Below, in pieces: positions 52,982 to 61,812 of a DNA stretch of 64,000 bases. The position numbers and the translations under genes were made by a program. The notes under the pieces are model-generated. The model was not told where the DNA came from, made no database searches, and saw nothing but the letters and a program-made list of their open reading frames with translations. Location: positions 1-64,000 of the forward strand of contig DASZRW010000096.1 in the NCBI GenBank assembly GCA_035549015.1, written 5' to 3'. Numbering within the stretch: the stretch's first letter is position 1; every line of letters starts with the position of its first letter. The DNA comes from JAFDZV01 sp035549015 (lineage in GTDB: Bacteria > Bacteroidota > Ignavibacteria > OLB7).

Positions 52982-54562
52982 TCAGTGAGCGACGCCCGCG
53001 CCTCCTGTAAACGCGTCGAGGAGATTGTTCGCATGGGCATCGCGATCGCTGAGCGGCTGCAGCCCCCAGATCTTCTCGATGAACGCCAGAATGGAAACCG
53101 TCTCGTACTGCGTGTGATCGATCCCGCGCCCCTTCGTGAAGGGGGAGATGATCATCATCGGAATGCGCGGACCCGGTCCGAATCCGTCCGGTGCGGGGGG
53201 CGGCGGGGGAACGTGATCCCATCGCCCGCCGAACTCGTCGAACGTGATGATGATCGCGCAGTCCTTCCACACCTCCGCACTATCCATGATCTCCTGAACC
53301 AGACCTGCGGCCGCGGAGTCGCCTGCGCGAAGATTGGCATCGAGTGGGTGCTCGTCGTAGAGGCTGTTGAGCTTCACGAAGGAGACGGCCGGGAGCCTGC
53401 CGGAGTGGAGGTCGGCGTGAAAGTCGCGCTCGTCCGCGAGATGCGTCTCTCGGTTGCGGCGCCCGCTCTCGGTGGCGGGATCGAACTCCTTGAAGTAATT
53501 GAACGGCTGATGGTGCGTGGCGAAGTCATCGTCGGGATCCTTCGTCGTGTCCGCCAGCGCATCCTTCCACCCCTGTGCATACCACTTCCAGGAGATGTTC
53601 GCCGCGTCCAGGCGCGTTCCGATGGTGGCATGTTCCTGCGCGGGAAGCCGTACTCCCTTCGCCCGGTGAGGCGCAAACGCAGGCTGCACCGTGTTGATGG
53701 CATAGTAGCTTCCGGGATCGCCGGGAACGGCGGTGCGCGTGAGGGCGTCGTCCCAGTGATTCGGAGCCGTGCTGGTGGAATCGCTCCGGTGCTTCATCGC
53801 GTTGGAATCCTTCGTCGCGTTGCGATACACCGGCGTGCGTGCGGCGATCAGCCACTGATGGTTCAGGAACGATCCTCCGAAGGCGGACTGGAAGCAGTTG
53901 TCGCACATGGCGTACTGCGCGGCAAGCCTGCCCAGCGGCAGCGTATCGGCGCGGAAGCCGCTCAGGACAAGGGCGTTCATGTTGTCGCGGCCGAACGGCC
54001 TGCCGGCGTCCAGATCGCTCCAGTACAGGAACTGATCGTTGGTCCCCTCGCCGCCGGCATTCCGGTTGATCTGCTTCTGCGTATGGTAGAACCGGTGCGT
54101 TACGTCGGCGGTGGTAACGGTGTCCACGTTCATGGAGTCGCCGGCATCGAAGTCGTGCATGTTGTAGAACATCACCGGCATATGCCCCTTCCATGCGGCG
54201 TTGCGGAACGGCTGCCCCCTGGAGTTTACCGGAAGGTCCATGGAATCGATTGCGTTGCCCGCGCCGTCCAACTGGCGCACCCGCGCGCCGAACTCGAAGC
54301 CGTTGGCATGCTCTCCCTTCACGTCCCGGAAGTGGCTGTAGAGTCCGTCGAAGCTCCAGTTCTCCTGATAGATCACGACCACCCGCCTGATGTGCGAGAG
54401 ATCGAATCCGCCGGCCGTGCCGTTCCCCCGTGCCGGTCCGTTGTTGTTTTCCTGCGCCGGTCCGTTGTTTCCCTGTTGCGGCCTGCTGCACGAGCAGAGC
54501 AGAGCCACGCAGAGCAGCGCCGCCGGCATGAGTGAGAAACCGCTCCAACCAATTCGCTTCAT
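52982..54562 (-). CDS. Phosphoesterase-family lipoprotein (acid phosphatase / phospholipase C-like)
   Basis: 526 residues from the ATG at 54562 (MKRIGWSGFSLMPAAL), with a lipobox at ALLCS-C-S. The frame is open to 54802 but without a signal. A low-complexity N/G/P-rich linker (about 28-50) leads to the phosphoesterase family start: HIRRVVVIYQENWSFDGLYSHF (catalytic Q-E-N-x-S-F-D), DNCFQSAFGGSFLNHQWLIAA, ANISWKWYAQGW, YDEHPLDANL, IIITFDEFGGRWDHVPPP and GPRIPMMIISPFTKG. The set matches PF04185-type enzymes related to AcpA and phospholipase C. Anchored at the membrane, it would cleave phosphate esters outside the cytoplasm. A strong terminator follows. Confidence 0.9.
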   Translation of the reverse strand: MKRIGWSGFSLMPAALLCVALLCSCSRPQQGNNGPAQENNNGPARGNGTAGGFDLSHIRRVVVIYQENWSFDGLYSHFRDVKGEHANGFEFGARVRQLDGAGNAIDSMDLPVNSRGQPFRNAAWKGHMPVMFYNMHDFDAGDSMNVDTVTTADVTHRFYHTQKQINRNAGGEGTNDQFLYWSDLDAGRPFGRDNMNALVLSGFRADTLPLGRLAAQYAMCDNCFQSAFGGSFLNHQWLIAARTPVYRNATKDSNAMKHRSDSTSTAPNHWDDALTRTAVPGDPGSYYAINTVQPAFAPHRAKGVRLPAQEHATIGTRLDAANISWKWYAQGWKDALADTTKDPDDDFATHHQPFNYFKEFDPATESGRRNRETHLADERDFHADLHSGRLPAVSFVKLNSLYDEHPLDANLRAGDSAAAGLVQEIMDSAEVWKDCAIIITFDEFGGRWDHVPPPPPAPDGFGPGPRIPMMIISPFTKGRGIDHTQYETVSILAFIEKIWGLQPLSDRDAHANNLLDAFTGGAGVAH

Positions 54563-54913
54563 GATGACGCCCGTTGATGGCCGTTGCCGAGACATTGTGT
54601 GCGGTGCACCGGTGAAAGATAGCCATCCGTTCGTGGATCCCTGCCGTGCGACGGGCGATCTTTCATGAAGATAATGTCGCGAACCCGCCTGCCATCGAGC
54701 ACATCCATTCCCGGTACCCATAAGGGTGCTTTCGCCGCCGTAGCAAGGTAGGAGAAGTTCTGCCGGCTGCATGAGGTTAGCTTTGGCACTGAAACCAGAC
54801 ACGTCCCGACTATCACACCCCTGTCTGTTCCCGACACTCGTCCGGCACGTTCCTGCAAGTGGATCCTGCGGAATATCGCCGGCGATATCACCTCCATTAC
54901 AACCTCACTATTG
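54563..54913. other. Divergent intergenic region
   Basis: 351 bases between the starts of the phosphoesterase lipoprotein (-) and the next exported protein (+). I see neither a gene nor a clear repeat. AAGGAG at 54914-54919 just after it is the ribosome binding site that sets the downstream start at 54928 (spacing 8) rather than at 54922 (spacing 2). Confidence 0.4.
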
Positions 54914-54927
54914 AAGGAGAAATGACC

Positions 54928-55608
54928 ATGCATCGAAACACCATGATTGCTATCGCATCGGTTGCGATCCTTTTTGTCACCTGCACGCGTTCGATGAATG
55001 CCCAGTGCAAGCAATACATTCTTCCAAACGGCGACACGCTTACGTGCACCGTTGATGTGAATGGGTCGAAGGTCTATACCGATGGTGCCGGCAATGTGTA
55101 TCCTGCCACGCCGGCCGGCCCCGGATCCGGGACATTTGTGGTTACCAACTCGAGCACCGAGCCCTGCCAGGCGGAGTTCGCAGTGGTGGATCTCAATGTG
55201 GAGAGCAAGGAGGACCAGCTTGGAACCATCACGACCAGGGCGGATCTCAAGCGCGATGCGAAGCCATCGACAATCGTATCGAATGCCGGAAATCTGATAT
55301 CCTTCCTGCACGGCCGCGGTGGCGCCCAGGCATTGCCGGAGGCCGATGAATTCCCAGCGACCGAGGATCTGTACTTCTATGCGACGGCAACAATTTCCAG
55401 CAAGCCTGGGAAGACCTATCGGTCGGACCAGGAGATTCATCTGCGGAGCGAGAATGTGAACTCCTTCAATCCGCACATCAATGAAACGTTCAAGCTGACG
55501 GAGGGCGTCGATTTCCGGGAGGTGCTGGAGGATGGTACCGTGAGCGACGAGATCGCATATACACTGACATCCGCAACGGTTGTGCTCAACGGAGCACCGG
55601 GAAAGTAA
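54928..55608 (+). CDS. Exported protein of unknown function
   Basis: 226 residues from the ATG at 54928. The signal peptide is NTMIAIASVAILFVTCTRSMNAQ. The mature sequence is beta-rich: CKQYILPNGDTLTCTVDVNG with a probable disulfide, then FVVTNSSTEPCQAEFAVVDL, which suggests an Ig-like or coat-type sandwich. The middle and end are acidic and Thr-rich (EDQLGTITTRADLKRD, LPEADEFPATEDLYFY, VLEDGTVSDEIAYTL). No motif links it to a known family and no T9SS domain is present. Base composition is a little less GC-rich than its neighbours, judged by eye. A hairpin terminator follows. Confidence 0.65.
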   Translation: MHRNTMIAIASVAILFVTCTRSMNAQCKQYILPNGDTLTCTVDVNGSKVYTDGAGNVYPATPAGPGSGTFVVTNSSTEPCQAEFAVVDLNVESKEDQLGTITTRADLKRDAKPSTIVSNAGNLISFLHGRGGAQALPEADEFPATEDLYFYATATISSKPGKTYRSDQEIHLRSENVNSFNPHINETFKLTEGVDFREVLEDGTVSDEIAYTLTSATVVLNGAPGK

Positions 55609-55640
55609 TCGGTATTCGCTGAAGGGATGGTGTTGAACCG

Positions 55641-55673
55641 GGCCGCTCCTCCGCGTTGCTGCGAGGAGCGGCC
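55641..55673 (+). terminator. Hairpin terminator after the unknown exported gene
   Basis: GGCCGCTCCTC (55641-55651) pairs with GAGGAGCGGCC (55663-55673) with an 11-nt loop, 33 bases after the stop, followed by TGTTGTCGTT. Confidence 0.7.
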
Positions 55674-55791
55674 TGTTGTCGTTGCAGGAACATCGAACCG
55701 GCAAGCCGACGGGCTACATGGGGGGCGCATGCCGTCCGCCAGCGGAACCGCGGCCGGCGCAAGGGTGCGCGTTGCAGCGGAGTCGACATCG

Positions 55792-55819
55792 AAAAAAAGG
55801 AGAGCCCATGGGCTCTCCT
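55792..55819 (-). terminator. Textbook intrinsic terminator for lspA
   Basis: AGGAGAGCCCA (55798-55808) is followed at once by its reverse complement TGGGCTCTCCT (55809-55819), a perfect 22-bp palindrome. On the minus strand it runs into seven Ts (55798-55792). It lies 54 bases after the lspA stop and ends the ileS / DksA-like / lspA unit. Confidence 0.9.
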
Positions 55820-55872
55820 CTGAACAATTCAATTTCCGAAATCACCTGATGCGGGAAATGCGCGCTCTGTGA

Positions 55873-56577
55873 TCAGCCGATGTGCCCGCTCCCGGCCGGT
55901 GGCAGATGCTCGCCCGGTGTCGGGGTGCCGATTGCCGGCAGCGGGTGCTGGGAGCCGGGAGCATCGTGCGAGGAGTCATCCTGCTGGGAACTCTCGTGCA
56001 GCCCTTCCCGGGGAGCCGGGCCTTCGGCGAGCGTTGCCGCGGTCTCCTTCTTCTTTGTCGGATAGAAAATGAGCAGGAGAATCACGCCGATGGAGACGGC
56101 GGCATCGGCAATATTGAAGACATAGAATCGGTTGAGCTGGTGCCCGAACAGATTCATGTCCGGGATGTCGATATCGATGAAGTCCACAACGCGGCCGTGG
56201 AACAACGAATCGTATCCGAAGAGCACGCCGTAGAAGACGCGATCGATCATGTTCCCCACGGCACCGCCAAGAATCAACGCGAAGGCAAGCCGCAGACCGG
56301 TGTTGCCGGAGCCCGAGGTGCGCTTGATCAGATAGACGAGAAATATCGCCGCAGCGATCGAAAAAATGCTCAGGATGTAGGGCGTCTCGGGGTTGAGCCC
56401 GAAGGCCATTCCCGGGTTCTCGAGATAGGTCAGCCGGAAGAAATCGCCCAGCACCATCACGCTCTGATTCTGCAATCCGGCACAGTGAATGCCGAGAAAA
56501 TCGAACCCGTGAATCGCGAGCTTCGTCGCCTGATCGATCAGGATTATCAGCGCTGATAGGCCCAGCAGTTTGCGCAT
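55873..56577 (-). CDS. lspA: Signal peptidase II (lipoprotein signal peptidase)
   Basis: 234 residues. Four membrane helices with catalytic aspartates D112 (GGAVGNMIDRVFYG) and D158 (FNIADAAVSIG); the conserved ENPGMAFG follows helix 1. It cleaves prolipoproteins at the lipobox Cys in the inner membrane, and thus serves the several lipoproteins of this window. The C-terminal tail (about 175-234, rich in Glu, Ser, Pro, His) is about 60 residues longer than in typical homologues. It lies 11 bases after the DksA-like gene in the ileS, DksA-like, lspA order. Confidence 0.95.
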   Translation of the reverse strand: MRKLLGLSALIILIDQATKLAIHGFDFLGIHCAGLQNQSVMVLGDFFRLTYLENPGMAFGLNPETPYILSIFSIAAAIFLVYLIKRTSGSGNTGLRLAFALILGGAVGNMIDRVFYGVLFGYDSLFHGRVVDFIDIDIPDMNLFGHQLNRFYVFNIADAAVSIGVILLLIFYPTKKKETAATLAEGPAPREGLHESSQQDDSSHDAPGSQHPLPAIGTPTPGEHLPPAGSGHIG

Positions 56578-56588
56578 GTTCGGCCGCC

Positions 56589-58055
56589 CTAGTTGTCTTC
56601 GTCGGTGATGCCCATTGCATCCATCTGGATGCGTCCCGGCTCGCAGGGCTTCGAGGTATTCTTGTAGACCGTGCAGACCTGAGTAACAGGAACGGCCATG
56701 AGTCGCTTGCTGTCCAGACGAAGACCGCAGATGCGGCAGATGCCGAACGTGCTGTCCTGAATTCTGAGCAGCGCTTCATCGAGCTTCTTGATGTAATCGC
56801 TGGTGCGCTGTGCCTGAAGGAAGGTTTTCTCGCGCTCCATTGCATCGGTGCCCTGCTCGGCCATATGGAGCGAGTAGGCGCTGTTGTCGTCGACATTTTC
56901 GCTCGAGGTCATCTCACGCAACTGCTCGGTGAGCACTTCGAGTTCCTCCTGATTCTCAACGCGAAGATCGGAGATGAGGGTGCGGAATTTCTCCAGGTCC
57001 TTCTGAGGAAACGGATCACTCGTGGCAGTACCCGTTGCCGGGGAGAAGATATCCTTGGGGAACTTCACCACCACCTTCTTCCTCGAATGAGGTTGGGGAG
57101 ACTTTTTCGCAGCTGGCTTCGGCTCGGGGGCAGGAGTTTCTGCCTGTGCAGCCGAGGTGTCGGGCTGTGGCGTCGATTTTTTCGTTGTCATCGTTTGCTC
57201 GTTGGGTACGCGTGTCTGCGATAGAGGAGGCGGCGCCGGCGAAGTCGCCTTGTTTTCGGTCTGTACGGTAGTGTTGACCTTGCGCTGAGCCGGTGCAGCA
57301 CTCGGCACCGGGGTCGTCGCAGGGGATGTCGCCGTTGTCTTCTGCGCCGTCGGGGTTGGCGCTGCCTTCGGGGGAACCGCCTTGGCTGCCGGTGCCTTGC
57401 CCGCGGGCGTAGAAGCCTTCGTTGCGGCCGCCTTCGCCTCAGGGAGCGTTCCCTTCCTCGGCGCGGCCTTTGTTGAAACCGGTGCGGCCTTCTTCGGCGC
57501 AACCTTCGTTGCAGCAGGAGCTGTCTTCTTCGGTGCAATCTTCCTTGCGGCAGGAGCCGCCTTCTTCGCGGCAGCCTTCTTCGCAACCGGTGCGGCCTTC
57601 TTCGGCGCAACCTTCGTTGCAGCAGGAGCTGTCTTCTTCGGTGCAATCTTCTTTGCGGCAGGAGCGGCCTTCTTCGCGGCAGCCTTCCGGGATACCGGCG
57701 CCGTCTTCCTGGCCGGGGTCTTCTGTGCCGCCGTCTTCTTCGATGCCGTGCTCTTCACCGCGGCCTTCTTCGGTGCCGTCTTCTTCGATGCCGAGTTCTT
57801 CACCGCGGCCTTCTTCGGTGCCGTGCTCTTCTTCGGTGCCGTGCTCTTCTTCGGTGCCGTCTTCTTTGCGGGGGTCTTCTTCTGCGAGGGGCGGCTGGAA
57901 GCCTTCACTGAAGCAGCCTTCTTCGCTGGACTCGTTGCCGCGGGCTTGGCCGATGTTCCCTTTGACTTCGCTGTCTTGGACGTTGTTGTTGCAGGAGCTT
58001 TAGCAGGCTTGGCACTCTTCTTTGCGGCCGGCTTCGATGATGTCTTTGCTGCCAT
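56589..58055 (-). CDS. DksA/TraR-type protein with a long histone-H1-like N-terminal tail
   Basis: 488 residues. Residues 1-about 230 are almost only Lys, Ala, Pro, Thr and Ser in repeats such as KKAAPKKTAPAA and KKSTAPKK, like histone H1 tails. About 230-348 is a Pro/Thr/Ala-rich linker with KKVVVKFPKD. From 349 a DksA/TraR-like part follows: coiled coil (DLEKFRTLISDLRVENQEEL to QAQRTSDYIKKLDEALLRI), then the zinc-finger site ICRICG (C440, C443) and C461 and C471. The last Cys is displaced relative to the usual C-x2-C-x17-C-x2-C, reading C-T-V-Y-K-N. DksA proteins bind RNA polymerase; the tail would add nonspecific DNA binding. It sits between ileS and lspA. Confidence 0.88.
   Translation of the reverse strand: MAAKTSSKPAAKKSAKPAKAPATTTSKTAKSKGTSAKPAATSPAKKAASVKASSRPSQKKTPAKKTAPKKSTAPKKSTAPKKAAVKNSASKKTAPKKAAVKSTASKKTAAQKTPARKTAPVSRKAAAKKAAPAAKKIAPKKTAPAATKVAPKKAAPVAKKAAAKKAAPAARKIAPKKTAPAATKVAPKKAAPVSTKAAPRKGTLPEAKAAATKASTPAGKAPAAKAVPPKAAPTPTAQKTTATSPATTPVPSAAPAQRKVNTTVQTENKATSPAPPPLSQTRVPNEQTMTTKKSTPQPDTSAAQAETPAPEPKPAAKKSPQPHSRKKVVVKFPKDIFSPATGTATSDPFPQKDLEKFRTLISDLRVENQEELEVLTEQLREMTSSENVDDNSAYSLHMAEQGTDAMEREKTFLQAQRTSDYIKKLDEALLRIQDSTFGICRICGLRLDSKRLMAVPVTQVCTVYKNTSKPCEPGRIQMDAMGITDEDN
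57481..57696 (-). repeat. 108-bp direct repeat encoding the H1-like tail
   Basis: Two nearly identical 108-bp units (57481-57588 and 57589-57696), 36 codons each, lie inside the DksA-like gene and encode repeats of the K-I-A-P-K-K-T-A-P-A-A-T-K-V-A-P-K-K type. Length change by recombination would keep the frame. Smaller 12- to 24-bp repeats continue to about 57900. Confidence 0.8.
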
Positions 58056-58342
58056 GGTTGCGTGTCGCCTTTGGTTCCAGTGCGCTGTGAATGAACGCGG
58101 AGAATCTACTCACGCCAACGTTCGTGCATGGGCGTGAGAGCTGGCTCCAGATGGCCCATTTCCCACAGAGGAAGTGATCATGAGTTGTATGAAAACCGCA
58201 CACGTCAATCGCTGCAACTGCGCAGGAGACGAGGTTGGGGGCCCGCACGTCTCCCGTTGCAATTATTGCTGCCCCATCGTGCGGCAACGGTATCGTGACA
58301 ACACAGTACTATGCCCGTCTGCCGGGCACGACGATCGAACGA

Positions 58343-61300
58343 TTACGCCCGCTCCAGCGCGATCCTGACCGGCTTGCCGTTCAGATCTTCGTCGCGCATC
58401 CCGCCGGTTTCCTTCCGCTCGAACGTTACGGCCAGCGTTTCGCTCATCACATAGTCACGCTGTGCCTCCAGTGCGAGGGCGAGATCGTCATCTCCGGTGA
58501 AACGCAGATGGATACGATCGGTGACCTCGAGCCCGGACTTCTTCCGGAGATCCTGCGAGCGGTTGACGAACTCGCGCGCAAGCCCCTCGCTCACCAGAGC
58601 ATCATCCAGTTCCGTATCGAGCGCCACCAGTACGCCTCCTTCGGAGGCCACCAGCCACCCCTCGATGTCCTCGTGGATCACCTCGATATCCTCGGGCAAA
58701 GCGACAAACGTATCATTCGAGAGTGTGAGAGTCAAGCTGCCATCCCGTTGCATCCGCGCAACCTCCGCCGATGTCAGGGCGGCAATCGCGGCGGCAACCT
58801 CCTTGGCCTGCTTGCCGTACTTGGGGCCGATCACCTTGAAGTTCGCCTTCGCCTTCATCTTCACCACATCGGAGCTCTCGTCGGCGCTGACATATTCCAC
58901 GCTCTTGATATTCAGTTCGTCCTTGAAGATCTCCTCAACGGAACGATAGCCCTCGCGTTCGGCCTCGCTCGATACCGGAAGAAGGATACGCCGCAGCGGC
59001 TGCCGCACCTTCAGCCGCGACTTCTCGCGCAGCATTCGCGCAAGCGCCACCACCTTCTGGGCCCGATCCATCCGCTGCTCGAGCTCCGTATCGATCACCC
59101 CCTCCTCCACGTCCGGGATCATCGTGAGATGAACGGACTCCCAGTTCTCCAGTTGCGTGACGCCGTTGAGATTGCGGAAGATGCGCTCGGAGAAGAACGG
59201 CGCAAGCGGCGCCATCAGCTTCGTGATCGTCACCAGGCACTCGTACAGCGTCTGATAGCCGGCTACCTTGTCCGCGGACTGCTCCCCCTTCCAGAAGCGG
59301 CGCCGGTTGCGGCGCACGTACCAGTTGGAGAACTGCCCAACGGTGAACTCGCTCACCAGGCGCATTGCCCGTGTGGGATCGAACGCGTCCATCAACGACG
59401 TGTACTCCGCGATCATCGTATTGAGGGCGGAGAGAATCCAGCGGTCGAACTCCGGGCGCTCCTGCACGGGGATGCGTTCCTCCGCATGCGTGAAGCCGTC
59501 CACGTTGGCGTACAGCACGAAGAAGCTGTAGCAGTTCGCCACCGCGCGCAGGAAGTCCGCGATCACCGTGGTCCGGATCTCGTGCTCGCTGAAAAGCATC
59601 GGCTTCCATGGCGGCGAACTGGTGATCATGTACCAGCGGACGGCATCGGCCCCGAACTTCTCCATCACCTCGAAGGGGGCAACGATGTTCCCCAGCTTCT
59701 TGGACATCTTCTTCCCCTTGTCGTCCAGCACCAGATCGTTGACAAGGATGGTGCGGGTTGCCGGCGAGTGGAACAACGGCGTTGCGATTGCGTGCAGCGT
59801 GTAGAACCACCCGCGGGTCTGGTCCACACCCTCGCCGATGAAGTCCGCAGGGAAGCGCTGGCCGAACAGCTCCCGGTTCTCGAACGGATAGTGCCACTGC
59901 GCAAACGGCATCGCCCCGGAATCGAACCAGACGTCGATCAGCTCCGACGTGCGGCGGTACGTCTTCCCGTCGCGGCGGAAGATCACGTTGTCCACGAACG
60001 GCTTGTGCAGGTCCACCGCATCGCGCACGCTCTCCATCGGAACGATCTCTCCGGCCTCGTTCACGTACTCGCCTTCCATCAGTTTCGCGATCGACCCCAC
60101 GGCGAACATGTCCGCGGGATCGTCCTCGTTCATCCAGATCGGAAGCGGAGTACCCCAGTAGCGATCGCGCGAGAGCGACCAGTCCTTGTTCTCCTCCAGC
60201 CAGTTGCCGAAGCGGCCGGCGCCGATCTCGGGCGGCTGCCAGTTGATCTCGGCGTTGCGGGCGATCATATCCCCGGCATACTCCGTGGTGCGGATATACC
60301 AGGAGTCGCGTGCGTAGTAGATCAGCGGGTTGTCGCATCGCCAGCAATGCGGGTAGCTGTGGAGATAGTCGTTCGATGACTTCAGCACCAGCCCGCGCTC
60401 CTTCAGCCGGATCACGATCTCCTTGTCCACTCCCTCCTCGGTGCGATCGTCGAAGCGAATCGTCTTTACCGGACGGTGAGCGAAGTCCGTGATGATATCG
60501 GTGAAGCGCCCGCCGGGGGTCACCGGTTGCATCACCGGCAGGCCGTAGCGGCGCGATACCTCGTAGTCATCCTGGCCGAAGGCCGGCGCGATATGTACGA
60601 TGCCGGTGCCGTCCTCGGTGGAGACGAAGTTGCCCGTGACCACGTAGAAGGCGTCCACATCCACCGGCACATAGTCGAACAGGCGCTCGTAGTGCAGCCC
60701 GGCAAGGTCCGCTCCCTTGAACGTCGTCACCACCCCCCACGTCCCGTCCGGGTTCAGCGCCTCACGGCGCGCATCGGCGAGGATATAGTGCTGTCCGGTT
60801 GCAGGATCGTTGACGAGCACGTAATCGATGCCGTCGCCGACGGCGAGCGCCACGTTCGAGATCAACGTCCATGGAGTGGTTGTCCAGACGAGGAAGTAGG
60901 TCTCCTCCGGAAGCGCCGTCCCCCCCTGCGTGCTCTGGCCCGAGCGCAGGCGCACCTTGATGAAGAGGGAGGGATCGCGCACATCCATGTAGCCGAGCGC
61001 GAGCTCGTGCGAGGAGAGAGGCGTCTCGCAGTGCGGGCATTGCGGAACGATCTTGAAGCCGCGATAGATCAGCCCCTTTGCGAAGAACTCGGAGAGCGCC
61101 CACCAGACGGACTCGATATATTCGTTCGTGCAGGTGATGTAGGGATTGTCCAGATCGAGCCAGTATCCCATGCGCTCGGTCAGGTCCCGCCAGCCCCCCT
61201 GCTTGTTGATATGCTCATAAACGAACTCGCGCGCCATTCGGTTAAAGTTGGCGACGCCGACCTTCGTTTCGATTTCTCCCTTCTCCTTCAACCCGAGCTG

Positions 61301-61600
61301 CTTCTCCAGGTTGATCTCCACCGGCAGGCCGTGCGTATCCCATCCCCCCTTGCGATGCACGCGATAGCCGCGCATCGTCCTGTAGCGGCAGAAGGTGTCC
61401 TTGATGGCTCGCCCCAGGACATGGTGAATGCCGGGGACGCCGTTCACCGTGGGCGGGCCCTCGTTGAAGATCCACGGCCGGTCTGCCGGACGCGATTCGA
61501 TGGAGCGCTGGAAGATGCCGTGCTCCTGCCAGAAGGCGAGGATCTCTTTCTCGAGTGCGCTGTAGTCGAGCTCGGACGGGAGTTGCGGGTACATTGTCAT
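58343..61600 (-). CDS. ileS: Isoleucyl-tRNA synthetase
   Basis: 1085 residues from the ATG at 61600; a GTG at 61603 and an ATG at 61594 are close alternatives. It is the long, eukaryote-like form. The HIGH equivalent is GIHHVLGR near residue 60 and the KMSKS equivalent KMSKKLGN near 632. Editing-domain and Zn-site hints (CPHCETPLSSHE near 187, CWRCDNP near 418) and the anticodon-binding part with RRNRRRFWKG follow. It charges tRNA-Ile. It heads the ileS, DksA-like, lspA series on the minus strand; 287 bases separate it from the DksA-like start. Confidence 0.96.
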   Translation of the reverse strand: MTMYPQLPSELDYSALEKEILAFWQEHGIFQRSIESRPADRPWIFNEGPPTVNGVPGIHHVLGRAIKDTFCRYRTMRGYRVHRKGGWDTHGLPVEINLEKQLGLKEKGEIETKVGVANFNRMAREFVYEHINKQGGWRDLTERMGYWLDLDNPYITCTNEYIESVWWALSEFFAKGLIYRGFKIVPQCPHCETPLSSHELALGYMDVRDPSLFIKVRLRSGQSTQGGTALPEETYFLVWTTTPWTLISNVALAVGDGIDYVLVNDPATGQHYILADARREALNPDGTWGVVTTFKGADLAGLHYERLFDYVPVDVDAFYVVTGNFVSTEDGTGIVHIAPAFGQDDYEVSRRYGLPVMQPVTPGGRFTDIITDFAHRPVKTIRFDDRTEEGVDKEIVIRLKERGLVLKSSNDYLHSYPHCWRCDNPLIYYARDSWYIRTTEYAGDMIARNAEINWQPPEIGAGRFGNWLEENKDWSLSRDRYWGTPLPIWMNEDDPADMFAVGSIAKLMEGEYVNEAGEIVPMESVRDAVDLHKPFVDNVIFRRDGKTYRRTSELIDVWFDSGAMPFAQWHYPFENRELFGQRFPADFIGEGVDQTRGWFYTLHAIATPLFHSPATRTILVNDLVLDDKGKKMSKKLGNIVAPFEVMEKFGADAVRWYMITSSPPWKPMLFSEHEIRTTVIADFLRAVANCYSFFVLYANVDGFTHAEERIPVQERPEFDRWILSALNTMIAEYTSLMDAFDPTRAMRLVSEFTVGQFSNWYVRRNRRRFWKGEQSADKVAGYQTLYECLVTITKLMAPLAPFFSERIFRNLNGVTQLENWESVHLTMIPDVEEGVIDTELEQRMDRAQKVVALARMLREKSRLKVRQPLRRILLPVSSEAEREGYRSVEEIFKDELNIKSVEYVSADESSDVVKMKAKANFKVIGPKYGKQAKEVAAAIAALTSAEVARMQRDGSLTLTLSNDTFVALPEDIEVIHEDIEGWLVASEGGVLVALDTELDDALVSEGLAREFVNRSQDLRKKSGLEVTDRIHLRFTGDDDLALALEAQRDYVMSETLAVTFERKETGGMRDEDLNGKPVRIALERA

Positions 61601-61812
61601 CACGCTGCCTGAGTAAAGGGGTGAAGTCTACACAATGGACGCGAGATAGGCAATGTTCAATTGTAAGAGCTCCTAACAGATGCCGACCGGATGTCTGCCC
61701 GGAAGGGGGTGGAGTTGGAACACGGGGCATGTGCGGAGGAGGGAGGGGACGGCGCCGGCCCGTGCATTACGGCAGTACCGGCCGGTGTGCCAGGGTGGTA
61801 CCACCCGGTGCC

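Noticed and set aside
57440..57900. Regular short repeats suggesting a CRISPR array
   Set aside because: The repeats are in-frame codon repeats with no unique spacers of constant length; they encode the H1-like protein tail.
57382..58137. 251-codon Phe/Ala-rich frame, apparently a membrane protein
   Set aside because: It is antisense to the Lys/Ala-rich tail of the DksA-like gene; AAG/GCC codons read in reverse as CTT/GGC give false hydrophobicity.
58235..60379. 714-codon plus-strand frame opposite ileS
   Set aside because: It is a GC-rich antisense shadow of the isoleucyl-tRNA synthetase gene.
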